From assembly GCA_902595825.1 (NCBI GenBank), contig CACJRP010000004.1, positions 23,659 through 87,658 on the forward strand: a stretch of 64,000 nt of DNA, read 5' to 3'. Shown here piece after piece: positions 8,720 to 18,069 of this stretch (position 1 is its first letter; each line of letters begins with the position of its first letter). The position numbers were made by a program, and so were the translations under genes. The notes below the pieces were generated by a model that did no database searches, was not told the origin of the DNA, and saw only the letters and a program-made list of their open reading frames with translations. This DNA is from an uncultured Bacteroidota bacterium (lineage in GTDB: Bacteria; Bacteroidota; Bacteroidia; Flavobacteriales; Flavobacteriaceae).

Positions 8720-10750
8720 ATGAAAAAAATTCAAATTTTAAAAGCAATTTTATTAATATTTATATCTAACCAAATAATTTTCTCTCAAAAGAAAGATATG
8801 TCTATAATAGACTTTTTAAATATTCCAGGTATATCTAGTGTTTCTTTATCTCCAAATGGTAACAAAATTGTTTATATTTTATCTGAAAGCGATTGGAAGG
8901 AAAATAAACAAATTCCAAATTTATGGTTGACTGACTTAAATAGTGGCATATCCCAAAAAATTACATTTGAGAAAAAAGGGCTTAGCAATCCCGAGTGGTC
9001 ACCTGATTCCAAGTGGATAAGCTTTACCTCTTCAAAAGAGGGTTACATTGATGATGAGGACGATGAATTTGATTCAGGAAATAGTCAAATTTATTTACTA
9101 CCAACCAAAATTGGTTCACCAAAAAAACTTTCAAATCATAGGACTGGAGTTAGTAATATTAAGTGGTCCAGTGACTCAAAGTATCTTTATTTCATTGCAA
9201 GTGACCCAAAAACTAAAGAACAAATTTTAGCTGAAAGAGATGGCTATGACGTTTACAGTTTTGATAATAACCGTGAGCAGAAACATTTATGGAGGTTGGA
9301 TCTAAACGGAAATGAAGAAAAAATTACAGATGGAGATTTTTCAGTTTTAAACTATGATTTATCTAATGATAATAAAAAAATTCTTCTTCAAAAGGGACCT
9401 AATCCATTTCTTGAATTTAGATCTCTAAGTGAGTTATGGATTATGGATTTGGATTTATCAAGAGAAATTCAACTAACAAACAATTCAATTAGTGAATCGT
9501 CAGCAAAAATTTCTCCCAATGGAGACAAAGTGTATTTTATTTCTGCAAGTAACGGGAATTTAGAAGAGTATTACAATAGAAATCTTTTTGAAGTTTCAAC
9601 GGATGGAATAAATCAACCCAAAATAATTTCAAATGACTTTGACCACGAAATTTATTCTTTTGATTTTTCTAGAAAAAGGGGAGAGTTTTTTATTCTAGTA
9701 AACATGGGTGCAAGTACTCAGCTTTGGAAAATGGATATTTCAAAAAGAATTTTTTCACAAATAACAAATGGAAAGCATAGTCTGACTAATTGGGATTACA
9801 ACTTAAAATCGAATTTACATGTATTTGGGATTAATACAATTGAAAATCCTGGGGATTTATATTTATATGGAAAAACACAAAAAAAAGTAACATCTCACTA
9901 CGATTACTTAAAAAAAGAATTCAATTTACCAACTCAACAGGCTATTACTTGGACTGGAGAAGATGGTGTTCAAGTTGAAGGGATTTTATATTTACCACAT
10001 GATTACAAGGAATCAAAAAGATATCCTTTAGTAGTTCAAACACATGGTGGCCCAAGGTCATCAGACAAATATGGTTTTTCTAGAGGATCAACGAGGTACA
10101 ACGCAGTTCTAACAGGTAAAGATTACGTCGTCTTACAACCAAATTATCGAGGCAGCACTGGTTATGGTGACGCTTTTCTTAGGGATATGGTTGGTAGTTA
10201 TTTTAATCAATCACACCTAGATGTAATGACTGGAGTAGATCATTTAATTGATGAAGGAATTGCCGATCCAGATAAATTAATCAAAATGGGGTGGAGTGCT
10301 GGAGGCCATATGACAAATAAAATTATTACCCATACAGACAGGTTCAAAGCCGCCTCATCAGGTGCTGGCGCAGTCAATTGGATTGGCATGTATGCTCAAA
10401 GTGATGTAAGACTAAATAGAACTGCCTGGTTTGGTGGGGATCCTTGGCAAAAAAACGCTCCTATAGACGTGTTCTGGAATAATTCACCCTTAAAAGATAT
10501 CCACAAAGTAAAAACTCCAACATTAGTTCTAGTTGGTGGAAATGACAAAAGAGTCCCTCCACCACAATCAGTTGAATTATTCAGGGCTTTAAGAAGTTTA
10601 GGCGTTGAAACCAAACTATTAATTGCTCCTGGAGAACCACATGGATGGAGAAAACTAAGCCATAGACTAACCAAAATTAATTCTGAGTTAGAATGGTTCG
10701 CTAAATATGCACTAAACAAAAAATATGAGTATGAAAAATATGACCAATAA
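8720..10750 (+). CDS. S9 family prolyl-oligopeptidase-like peptidase, secreted
   Basis: A 676-residue serine peptidase. A signal peptide of about 22 residues (ending IIFSQ) precedes a seven-bladed TolB/DPP-IV-like propeller (about 30-390). The alpha/beta-hydrolase domain follows, with catalytic triad S526 in GWSAGG, D609 in GGNDKRV and H641 in PHGW. These enzymes release dipeptides or cut short peptides, often after proline, in the periplasm. I chose the ATG at 8720, which puts the signal peptide at the N terminus. An earlier in-frame start inside the preceding gene would bury it. It overlaps the next start by 11-26 bases. Confidence 0.93.
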   Translation: MKKIQILKAILLIFISNQIIFSQKKDMSIIDFLNIPGISSVSLSPNGNKIVYILSESDWKENKQIPNLWLTDLNSGISQKITFEKKGLSNPEWSPDSKWISFTSSKEGYIDDEDDEFDSGNSQIYLLPTKIGSPKKLSNHRTGVSNIKWSSDSKYLYFIASDPKTKEQILAERDGYDVYSFDNNREQKHLWRLDLNGNEEKITDGDFSVLNYDLSNDNKKILLQKGPNPFLEFRSLSELWIMDLDLSREIQLTNNSISESSAKISPNGDKVYFISASNGNLEEYYNRNLFEVSTDGINQPKIISNDFDHEIYSFDFSRKRGEFFILVNMGASTQLWKMDISKRIFSQITNGKHSLTNWDYNLKSNLHVFGINTIENPGDLYLYGKTQKKVTSHYDYLKKEFNLPTQQAITWTGEDGVQVEGILYLPHDYKESKRYPLVVQTHGGPRSSDKYGFSRGSTRYNAVLTGKDYVVLQPNYRGSTGYGDAFLRDMVGSYFNQSHLDVMTGVDHLIDEGIADPDKLIKMGWSAGGHMTNKIITHTDRFKAASSGAGAVNWIGMYAQSDVRLNRTAWFGGDPWQKNAPIDVFWNNSPLKDIHKVKTPTLVLVGGNDKRVPPPQSVELFRALRSLGVETKLLIAPGEPHGWRKLSHRLTKINSELEWFAKYALNKKYEYEKYDQ

Positions 10751-12281
10751 AATATTTATAACTAATTTTTTTATTTTTCTTTTAATTGCTGCAACGATTT
10801 ATTCTTGTAATGATGGACAAAAATTCAAGTTTGCTATAATTCAATTTTCACATGAAACATGTACGTTTTGTCCTGGTGGCGACACAACCATAGAAGATTG
10901 GACTAAAAGAGTACCTTTCGTGACGGGTGAGCAACTTCTAAAATTCGGTGGTTATACTGGAGGATTTGTTCATCAGGCTGGTTTATTTAAGGATGTTGAG
11001 TTAATTGGAATTAATTCTCCTGACCGAGTGTTTGGAGGGTCTTCAAGGAGTTGGAATACCAAAAAAAGTTTTGAGCATTTTATGAAAATAATTCTTGATG
11101 ATCTAAAATCAAAATTGCCTGTCGATGCAGTCCAACTTTCTTTGCACGGTGCTATGGCAACTAGAGATGTTCCAAGACCAGAGGCTGAAATTGCAAAAAG
11201 GGTTAGAAAATTAGTTGGCCCTGATGTTCCTATATCTGGCACTTTTGATTTACATGGTAATGAAGACGGCGAGTTTTTAAGATGGGCTAATGCTGCATTT
11301 GTAACAAAACGTTTTCCTCATTATGACGCACCATTGCAAGGAGAAAGATCGGCGAATTTTTTGTACAGATCTGTTAAAAATAAATTTAACTCAACAACTG
11401 CAACAAGAAAGCCTGGTATATTAACTGCAACCGTCCTTCAATGGACTGGAGCCGAACCTGCTTCTACAATCATGGAAAGGGCTAGAAGATGGGAAAATAG
11501 AAATAAAGATGTTTTTGTTAGCGTTTTTTTTGGTTTTCCATGGTCTGACGTGCCAGATATCGGTGCAACCATACATGTGGTTACCAATAATAATCAACAA
11601 CTTGCTGACTCAATTGCAGATGATATGAATGATTATTTTCTAAGAGTGAAAAAGGAATTTGCGGGCGGTTCATTTTTAAAACCCAAACAAGCTGTAAAAA
11701 AAACTAAAATGGCGTTACAAAACGATAAAGGTCCCGTTGCGTTAGGAGATTATTCTGACCGTCAAGGAGACGCAACATGGATAACAAAAGAATTAATTGA
11801 GCAAGATGTTGAAAAATTTCTAATAGCAACTTTACGAGATGAAAATGTCCTAAAGGACTTGTCTAAAAAGGGTGCCGAAAAGGGTGATAAATTTGACTAT
11901 AAAGTTGGGGGCTATACTGGAATTCAAGCTGGTGTTCCTGTAAGAATTTCTGGAGAGATACTTTTCTTTGGCTCACACTTTGGATATGATAAAATAGCTG
12001 TTGTAAAATTCGGTAAGGGAAATGCTGTAGTTATAGTTCCAACCTATGAGCAGGTTATAAGGCCATCTGAAATTAGATTTGGAGATTTAAATCCTGACGA
12101 TTTTGATGTTGTTGTAGTAAAATCTAGAGTCCATTTCCGAAGAGGTTTTGATGAAACAGGTTACTCGAAGACGGTTATGGTTGTTGACGCATTAGGGGAT
12201 TTTGTTGGTACCACTAGATTGGACGCGTTAGATTACAAATTTGGGCCAATCGATGAACTGTATCCTTTTAACAAAAATTAA
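10725..12281 (+). CDS. M81 (MlrC-like) metallopeptidase lipoprotein
   Basis: A 518-residue member of the M81 family, whose founder MlrC hydrolyses linearised microcystin and nodularin peptides. The zinc-site residues can be aligned: D175 and H177 in FDLHGN, and H199 in FPHYD. The 24-residue D-to-H spacing equals that of the MlrC ligands as I recall them (D167/H169/H191). An N-terminal hydrophobic segment ends in ATIYSC, suggesting a lipoprotein outside the cytoplasm, whereas many M81 enzymes are cytosolic. Three ATG codons (10725, 10731, 10740) could start it; 10740 gives the smallest overlap with the S9 gene. The flanking S12 hydrolases recall the MlrB/MlrC pair. The actual substrate is unknown. 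Confidence 0.88.
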   Translation: MSMKNMTNKIFITNFFIFLLIAATIYSCNDGQKFKFAIIQFSHETCTFCPGGDTTIEDWTKRVPFVTGEQLLKFGGYTGGFVHQAGLFKDVELIGINSPDRVFGGSSRSWNTKKSFEHFMKIILDDLKSKLPVDAVQLSLHGAMATRDVPRPEAEIAKRVRKLVGPDVPISGTFDLHGNEDGEFLRWANAAFVTKRFPHYDAPLQGERSANFLYRSVKNKFNSTTATRKPGILTATVLQWTGAEPASTIMERARRWENRNKDVFVSVFFGFPWSDVPDIGATIHVVTNNNQQLADSIADDMNDYFLRVKKEFAGGSFLKPKQAVKKTKMALQNDKGPVALGDYSDRQGDATWITKELIEQDVEKFLIATLRDENVLKDLSKKGAEKGDKFDYKVGGYTGIQAGVPVRISGEILFFGSHFGYDKIAVVKFGKGNAVVIVPTYEQVIRPSEIRFGDLNPDDFDVVVVKSRVHFRRGFDETGYSKTVMVVDALGDFVGTTRLDALDYKFGPIDELYPFNKN

Positions 12282-12285
12282 ACTA

Positions 12286-13359
12286 ATGAGACTAACAAGT
12301 TATTTGATAATTATTTTTTTGCTATCCATTAAGTGCGAGACGGAAAATAAATTGAATTATGGTCAGCCATGGGAAGAATATTTATCATATGAAGAGTCAG
12401 GGTTTGATGCAAATAAGCTAGACAAACTAACTGAATTTATTGAGAAAAAATCAAATACCACTGGTCTAATTGCGATCTATAAGGGGAAAAAATTTTTTGA
12501 ATACGGAGACTTGGAGCATATTAGTTACATTGCCTCAAACAGAAAAAGTATCCTCGCAATGCTAATGGGAAAGTATGTAGAAAATGGAATAATTGATTTA
12601 AACCAAACGCTCGAGGATCTTGAAATGGATGATCTTGAAGGTTTAATGGATATTGAAAAAAAAGCTACTATTGACCATTTGGCCACTGCAAGATCTGGAA
12701 TTTTTCATGATCCTTCCTATGGAGGCGACGATAGGAAAAATGTACTAGAGAGAGGTAGTGTTGAACCAGGAACTTACTATTTGTATAATAACTGGGACTT
12801 TAATGCGGTCGGATATATTTTCGAAAAGCTTGTAGGAAAAACAATTTATGAAGAACTTGAAGAGCAAATAGCTATTCCTACTGGATTTGAGAATTGGGAC
12901 TTATCAATTCAAAAAAAAGCGGGTGATAAAACAAAATCAAAGTATTTAGCTTATCCCATTAATCTTTCAACAAAGGATATGGCAAAAGTGGGGCAACTAA
13001 TGTTGAATAAGGGAAAGTGGAATGGAAATCAATTGATTTCTGAAAATTGGTTGAAGAAAATTGTTACAATTATAACTCCTAAGGACACTGTTTCCAAAAG
13101 GAGAGGTTTGTCTAAATTTAAAAGTCCAGATTTTGGTTATTCTTACATGTGGTGGACTTTTGATGATTTTAATGAAAACAATATATACGAGGGGTCTTAC
13201 TCTGCGCATGGAAGTGGTGGTCAATTTATTACCGTTATCCCAAAATTAGAATTAGTGATTGCGCATAAAACTGATTTTATCAAGAAGACAAATGGGAAAA
13301 AAACACCAAGACACATTTACTACCAAATTGTTGATTTTATAGTTAATGCAAAAATCTAG
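12286..13359 (+). CDS. Second S12 (beta-lactamase-like) serine hydrolase
   Basis: A 357-residue exported hydrolase. Motifs in order are S84-N-R-K87 (SxxK nucleophile), Y167-N-N169 (YxN) and HGSGG at 308-312. The N-terminal hydrophobic stretch ends in SIKC, an unusual lipobox with Lys at -1, so lipidation is possible but uncertain. The ATG at 12286 sits 4 bases after the M81 stop; upstream in-frame starts would lie inside the M81 gene. Fourth gene of the S12-S9-M81-S12 operon. It resembles the EstB/6-aminohexanoate-dimer hydrolase side of the family more than true beta-lactamases; the substrate cannot be read from sequence. Confidence 0.86.
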   Translation: MRLTSYLIIIFLLSIKCETENKLNYGQPWEEYLSYEESGFDANKLDKLTEFIEKKSNTTGLIAIYKGKKFFEYGDLEHISYIASNRKSILAMLMGKYVENGIIDLNQTLEDLEMDDLEGLMDIEKKATIDHLATARSGIFHDPSYGGDDRKNVLERGSVEPGTYYLYNNWDFNAVGYIFEKLVGKTIYEELEEQIAIPTGFENWDLSIQKKAGDKTKSKYLAYPINLSTKDMAKVGQLMLNKGKWNGNQLISENWLKKIVTIITPKDTVSKRRGLSKFKSPDFGYSYMWWTFDDFNENNIYEGSYSAHGSGGQFITVIPKLELVIAHKTDFIKKTNGKKTPRHIYYQIVDFIVNAKI

Positions 13360-13522
13360 AAAAAAAACTACTTTTTTTTAAAATTATACACTGTAAATTA
13401 TAAAATTGACAAAACTTTTTAATAAAAAAAAAATCTTTGAAATTCTACCTACTACGTATTGAGAAATTTGAAAATTTATTACTACATTCACTATATAATC
13501 AATTTAAAAATTATCGTTATTT

Positions 13523-16500
13523 ATGAAAAATATTTACTTACTATTAATTTCTTTGATGACAACCTTTTACGGGTTTTCTCAAAAGACAATCAATGGTACT
13601 GTTTCAGACGATCAAGGACCCCTACCTGGTGCAACCATAATTATTCAAGGTTCATCAACTGGTGTAACTACTGATTTCGATGGAAACTATTCCATAGAAG
13701 CCTCTGAGGGTGACGTTCTTGAGTTCTCATATATTGGGATGGAAGGTCAAACAGTTACTGTTGGAAGTCAAGACACAATTGACGTCATTATGACGTCATC
13801 TACCGAGCTTCAGGAAGTTATCGTAACAGGTTATGGAACCAGTAGCCGTGAGAAGTTTACTGGTGCTGTTGCGGTTATTAGTGCTGAAACTCTTGAAATG
13901 CAACCATCTGCCACATTCCAAAGTGCACTACAAGGAGCCGCGCCTGGTCTTCAGGTTGTTTCTAATGACGGTGCTCCTGGTGCTGGAATTTCAATTCGAG
14001 TCCGTGGTATTGGATCTATTAGTTCGAGTAATGAGCCCCTGTATGTAATCGATGGGATGCCAATTACTTCAGGATCTCTTTCAACAACCGACTTCTCTAA
14101 CGGAGGAAGAAGTTCTAATGTTTTGGGTTCAATAAATCCTAATGATATTGAAAGTTTGGTAGTTTTAAAAGATGCTGCCTCAACAGCCATTTATGGATCT
14201 AGAGGTGCAAATGGTGTAGTTCTAATTACTACAAAAAGTGGTAAAGCTGGCGACCCAAAATTTACTTTAAGAGCTAGATATGGAACTCAAGAATTTGCTT
14301 ACGATGGCATTTTAAGGGGGCTTAACTCTACACAATACAAACAACTTCATTATGAAGGTTATATAGCGCGAGGAACTTCTCCTGATGCAGCAAGAGAACT
14401 TTTTGCTAATCAGTTCCCATTAAATGATGCGGGACAAAATTATAACACAATTTGGCTAGATGAGATGACACAAACAGGAATTGTACAAGAATATGATTTT
14501 AGTTTTAGTGGTGGCTCAGAAAAAGTAACCTACTTTGGTTCTGCTAACTATTTTGATAATGATGGAATGGTAAAAAATAACAAATTTGAAAGGTTTTCCT
14601 CTCGTTTAAATATTGATGCTCAACTAACTGATAGGTTTAAAGTTAGTAACAACGTTAATATTTCAACTTTTGATCAAAGAGGTATTACTGACGGTACCAG
14701 ATGGCAGGCCCCATTTTACTTAGCTTATTTAATGGCACCAACTGTTCCAGTTTATGATGAGTTTGGAAGATTCTATGGTGATCATAAAAACTTCTTTATG
14801 GGGGGGAATAACCCAGTTGGTCACCTCTATGATGACAAAAGAGAGCTGTCTCAAATGAGATTAACGGATGTTTTTGAAGTTTCATATGAAATCATGGATG
14901 GTTTAACTATAAAGTCTGACTGGAGTTTTGATCTTTTAAAAGTGGATGAATATTTATTTCAAAATGGTAGATATGGAGATGGTCGAAGAATTGGTGGTTA
15001 TGCCAATGAAGGAGGAATATCACAGACAAATTGGTTGGGTACTCAAAGTTTACAATTTACACCCCAAAATACAGGAAATCATAATATGAATTTCTTCGCT
15101 GCTTACGAAGCCCAAAAAGTTATGACTAGAACTATAGAATTAAGAGGTGAAGGGTTCTCGCATCCAGATTTAAAATTTGCTGCGAGTGCTGCTAATCCAA
15201 CTCAGGCTTACAGTGCAAGGTCAGATTATGCTTTCCAATCCTATTTCGCAAGAGCAAATTATGATTACAACAGCGAATATTTTCTTTCAATGTCTTTCCG
15301 TAGAGATGGTTCATCAAGATTTGGTCCAGACCAAAGATGGGGAACATTCGGATCAATCGGTGTTGGTTGGAATATGACAAGATTAATTGAAAGTGTTGGT
15401 TTTGTTGACTTCTTAAAATTAAGAGGAAGTTTTGGAACTACAGGTAATGCTGGTATTGGAAACTTTGATTGGGCAGGTTTATGGGGCTTTACCAGAGATT
15501 ATGACGGTAACCCTGGAGCTGCTCCTTCTCAAGTCTCTAATAATTTGCTTACTTGGGAATCGCAAGAGAATTTTAACATTGGTATTGATGCTACTTTCCT
15601 TGACAATAAAATCACATTAAATGCTGAATACTTTGAAAGAGTTTCTTCAGATCTTCTATTAGATCGACCATTATCATTGACAACTGGATTTACATCAGTA
15701 GCTCAAAATATTGGTGATATGAAAAACTCAGGTATAGAGATTGATTTAGGAATTGACATTATTCAAACTTCTGAAGCATTTCTTGGTGTTAATTTCAATA
15801 CCACTACACTTAAAAATGAAATTACCTACCTTCCTGAGCCTATAGTCGTTTCAACTAAGAAGAGAGAACAGGGTAGAGATTTCCAAGAATATTTCCTTTT
15901 CCCTTGGGCTGGAGTAGATCCAGCCAACGGTGACCCTCTTTGGTATCTCGTTAACTCGGATGGGACAATTAATTATAATTCAACCACAAACCGTGTTGGT
16001 GAAACCGAAAGGGTTTATATGGAAGGAAAATCTGCGACACCAGATTTTTATGGTGGATTTAACTTGAATGCTTCATATAAAGAATTTTCTCTTGGTATGA
16101 CCTTCAATTATTCTTTCGGTAACTATCTGTATTTTAATCCTGGATGGGTTATCCATGGTGATGGAAGGTTTACACCAAGAAGTACAACTACCTATGCTTT
16201 CAACAATAGGTGGACAACTCCAGGTCAAGCGGCAGAATTTCCAAAACACAGATGGGGAGGTAATCAGTCTTCAAATCAAAGACCTAACAGTAGATACCTT
16301 TATGAAGGGGATTATGTAAGATTAAAATCATTGAATTTGTCTTACAATGTTCCAACAGATTTATTTGGTAATATTGGTATAAATCAATTTAAAGTTTATT
16401 TAGATATGAATAATATTTGGACTTGGACCAAAGCTGATAATCTTCCGTTTGATCCAGATCAAGCGATTGATGGAATCTATAACACAATGACACCACTTTC

Positions 16501-16537
16501 CAGAACAACAAGTTTGGGAGTAACCATTGGATTTTAA
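13523..16537 (+). CDS. SusC/RagA-family TonB-linked outer-membrane transporter
   Basis: A 1004-residue outer-membrane active transporter that imports oligomers using TonB energy, with SusD as lid. The signal peptide (residues 1-19) precedes a carboxypeptidase-D-like regulatory domain (about 21-93; INGTVSDDQGPLPGATI). The TonB box and plug follow (LQEVIVTGYG; then VRVRG-type IRVRGIGS and PLYVIDG). A long 22-strand barrel ends in GVTIGF. A 163-base leader separates it from the S12 gene. The nine-base gap to SusD implies co-transcription. Neighbours are peptidases with no glycosidase, so oligopeptides are the likely cargo (inference). Confidence 0.97.
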   Translation: MKNIYLLLISLMTTFYGFSQKTINGTVSDDQGPLPGATIIIQGSSTGVTTDFDGNYSIEASEGDVLEFSYIGMEGQTVTVGSQDTIDVIMTSSTELQEVIVTGYGTSSREKFTGAVAVISAETLEMQPSATFQSALQGAAPGLQVVSNDGAPGAGISIRVRGIGSISSSNEPLYVIDGMPITSGSLSTTDFSNGGRSSNVLGSINPNDIESLVVLKDAASTAIYGSRGANGVVLITTKSGKAGDPKFTLRARYGTQEFAYDGILRGLNSTQYKQLHYEGYIARGTSPDAARELFANQFPLNDAGQNYNTIWLDEMTQTGIVQEYDFSFSGGSEKVTYFGSANYFDNDGMVKNNKFERFSSRLNIDAQLTDRFKVSNNVNISTFDQRGITDGTRWQAPFYLAYLMAPTVPVYDEFGRFYGDHKNFFMGGNNPVGHLYDDKRELSQMRLTDVFEVSYEIMDGLTIKSDWSFDLLKVDEYLFQNGRYGDGRRIGGYANEGGISQTNWLGTQSLQFTPQNTGNHNMNFFAAYEAQKVMTRTIELRGEGFSHPDLKFAASAANPTQAYSARSDYAFQSYFARANYDYNSEYFLSMSFRRDGSSRFGPDQRWGTFGSIGVGWNMTRLIESVGFVDFLKLRGSFGTTGNAGIGNFDWAGLWGFTRDYDGNPGAAPSQVSNNLLTWESQENFNIGIDATFLDNKITLNAEYFERVSSDLLLDRPLSLTTGFTSVAQNIGDMKNSGIEIDLGIDIIQTSEAFLGVNFNTTTLKNEITYLPEPIVVSTKKREQGRDFQEYFLFPWAGVDPANGDPLWYLVNSDGTINYNSTTNRVGETERVYMEGKSATPDFYGGFNLNASYKEFSLGMTFNYSFGNYLYFNPGWVIHGDGRFTPRSTTTYAFNNRWTTPGQAAEFPKHRWGGNQSSNQRPNSRYLYEGDYVRLKSLNLSYNVPTDLFGNIGINQFKVYLDMNNIWTWTKADNLPFDPDQAIDGIYNTMTPLSRTTSLGVTIGF

Positions 16538-16546
16538 TTTTTAAAA

Positions 16547-17995
16547 ATGAATAAAATGAAAAATATTTTACAACGTAGTTTTTTGTTAGTGCTGTCAATA
16601 TCATTGATTTCATGTGCAGACGATTTTCTTGATCTTCAGCCACAACAGAATATATCAAATGAATCTTTCTTACAGACATTTGATGATTTTAACACTGCTG
16701 TTTTAGGTCTTCATGACCAATTACAAGGAGGTGGAAATGCTGCACTTTACGGCAGATATACTCTTTTAGTTCCTGATGTTATGGGTGATGATGTAAAACA
16801 GAATGCAAGTGCAAACAGAGCAAAAGAATGGGCAGAGTACAATGGAAGTGAAACAGATTTTATCCCAGAGGATATTTGGCGAGAGTTCTATGAAGCAATA
16901 AATATTGCAAATTCTGTCATAAATTCAGAATTTGAACCCTCTGCTTCATTAACGGCAGATTTTAATACTCTTAAAGGTCAAGCATTCGGGATTAGAGGAC
17001 TTGCTTATTTTATGCTGTGTAATTTTTACGCTCAACCTTATTCTTTCTCCGCTGGAGCGGGACATCCCGGTGTTCCTATAGTTCTGGAATTTGATTTTCA
17101 AAACAAGCCTGCAAGGAGTACTGTAGCAGAGGTTTATACACAGGTTATTTCTGATTTAAATCAGGCAGTGACTTTGATTACGACTTCTCAGAAAAATGCT
17201 GGTTACTTTTCAAAAGCAGCTGCTGAAGCACTTTTATCAAGGGTTTATTTATATATGGAGGATTGGTCTAATGCTGAAGCAAAGGCAACAAGTGTAATCA
17301 ACAATTATGGTTACTCACTTGTCAGCAGAGATTTATACCCTACTCAATTTATCGATGGTTTGTCCTCGGAAGCAATCTTTGAGATGATCTATAATACAAC
17401 TGACAATACTGGCTCAAACCATATTGGAGGTATGTATAAAGTGACTGGATATGGTGACTACCTTCCCTCAAATGATTGGTACGCTCTAATGGAGGATGGT
17501 GACATCAGAAGAACTATGATTACTTATGATAGTAACTTAATTGGAGATTTTGCTAAAGCACCTCTCGGTCCGGCTAGGGTCGACAAATGGCCTAGTGAAG
17601 GTCCACTAAATGGTACAGATAATGTTTCTGTTATAAGACTTTCAGAGGTTTATTTAAATAGAGCTGAGGCTAGAGCAAACCTTGGAAACGAAGCTGGCGC
17701 TCAAGCTGATGTTGATATAATTAGACAGAGGGCAAATCCAGGAGTCGCAAATGTTACTGCTACTGGTGCTGCACTTAAAACAGAAGTTTATAATGAAAGG
17801 AGAGCGGAATTAGCTTTTGAAGGTCACAGAATATTTGACATTAATAGAAGAAAACAAGGCTTAGCTAGGATTTTAGATTGTACTTCAGTACCTGAAGCGT
17901 GTAATTTAAGCTACCCTAACAATCTTTTTATTCTTCCAATTCCTGACGGGGAGGTTAATTCCAATGAAGAAATTGCCCAAAACCCAGGATATTAA
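16547..17995 (+). CDS. SusD/RagB-family substrate-binding lipoprotein
   Basis: A 482-residue surface-exposed lipoprotein that closes over the SusC barrel and captures substrate. The signal peptide ends in LISC with lipidation Cys at residue 23, followed by ADDFLDLQPQ, a typical SusD opening. Tetratricopeptide-like helices make up most of the body (AAAEALLSRVYLYMEDW is one). The end, LFILPIPDGEVNSN...NPGY, is the usual family terminus. A second ATG three codons later is an alternative start. An intrinsic terminator follows at 18016-18048. Confidence 0.97.
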   Translation: MNKMKNILQRSFLLVLSISLISCADDFLDLQPQQNISNESFLQTFDDFNTAVLGLHDQLQGGGNAALYGRYTLLVPDVMGDDVKQNASANRAKEWAEYNGSETDFIPEDIWREFYEAINIANSVINSEFEPSASLTADFNTLKGQAFGIRGLAYFMLCNFYAQPYSFSAGAGHPGVPIVLEFDFQNKPARSTVAEVYTQVISDLNQAVTLITTSQKNAGYFSKAAAEALLSRVYLYMEDWSNAEAKATSVINNYGYSLVSRDLYPTQFIDGLSSEAIFEMIYNTTDNTGSNHIGGMYKVTGYGDYLPSNDWYALMEDGDIRRTMITYDSNLIGDFAKAPLGPARVDKWPSEGPLNGTDNVSVIRLSEVYLNRAEARANLGNEAGAQADVDIIRQRANPGVANVTATGAALKTEVYNERRAELAFEGHRIFDINRRKQGLARILDCTSVPEACNLSYPNNLFILPIPDGEVNSNEEIAQNPGY

Positions 17996-18015
17996 TAATT
18001 AAATAGATATTTTTT

Positions 18016-18048
18016 AAAAAGGAGATCTTTATGATCTCCTTTTTTTTC
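18016..18048 (+). terminator. Intrinsic terminator after susD
   Basis: A perfect 12-bp hairpin: AAAAAGGAGATC pairs with GATCTCCTTTTT around the loop TTTAT, and the T-run continues downstream. It lies 20 bases after the SusD stop and before the second S9 gene. That gene is therefore either read-through dependent or has its own promoter. Confidence 0.9.
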
Positions 18049-18069
18049 CTTAAAAATTAAAATTTTAAA

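Noticed and set aside
7630-13359. True beta-lactamases (antibiotic resistance)
   Set aside because: Both S12 proteins have the SxxK core but non-classical second and third motifs, and they sit among peptidases; resistance is unsupported.
13360-13522. Promoter or riboswitch in the susC leader
   Set aside because: The 163 bases are A/T-rich with TTTG tetramers, but no element pair at correct spacing and no conserved fold were seen.
13782-13799. Two TGACGTCA palindromes in tandem
   Set aside because: They lie inside susC coding sequence (reading D-V-I-M-T-S) and are explained by codons; no regulatory context.
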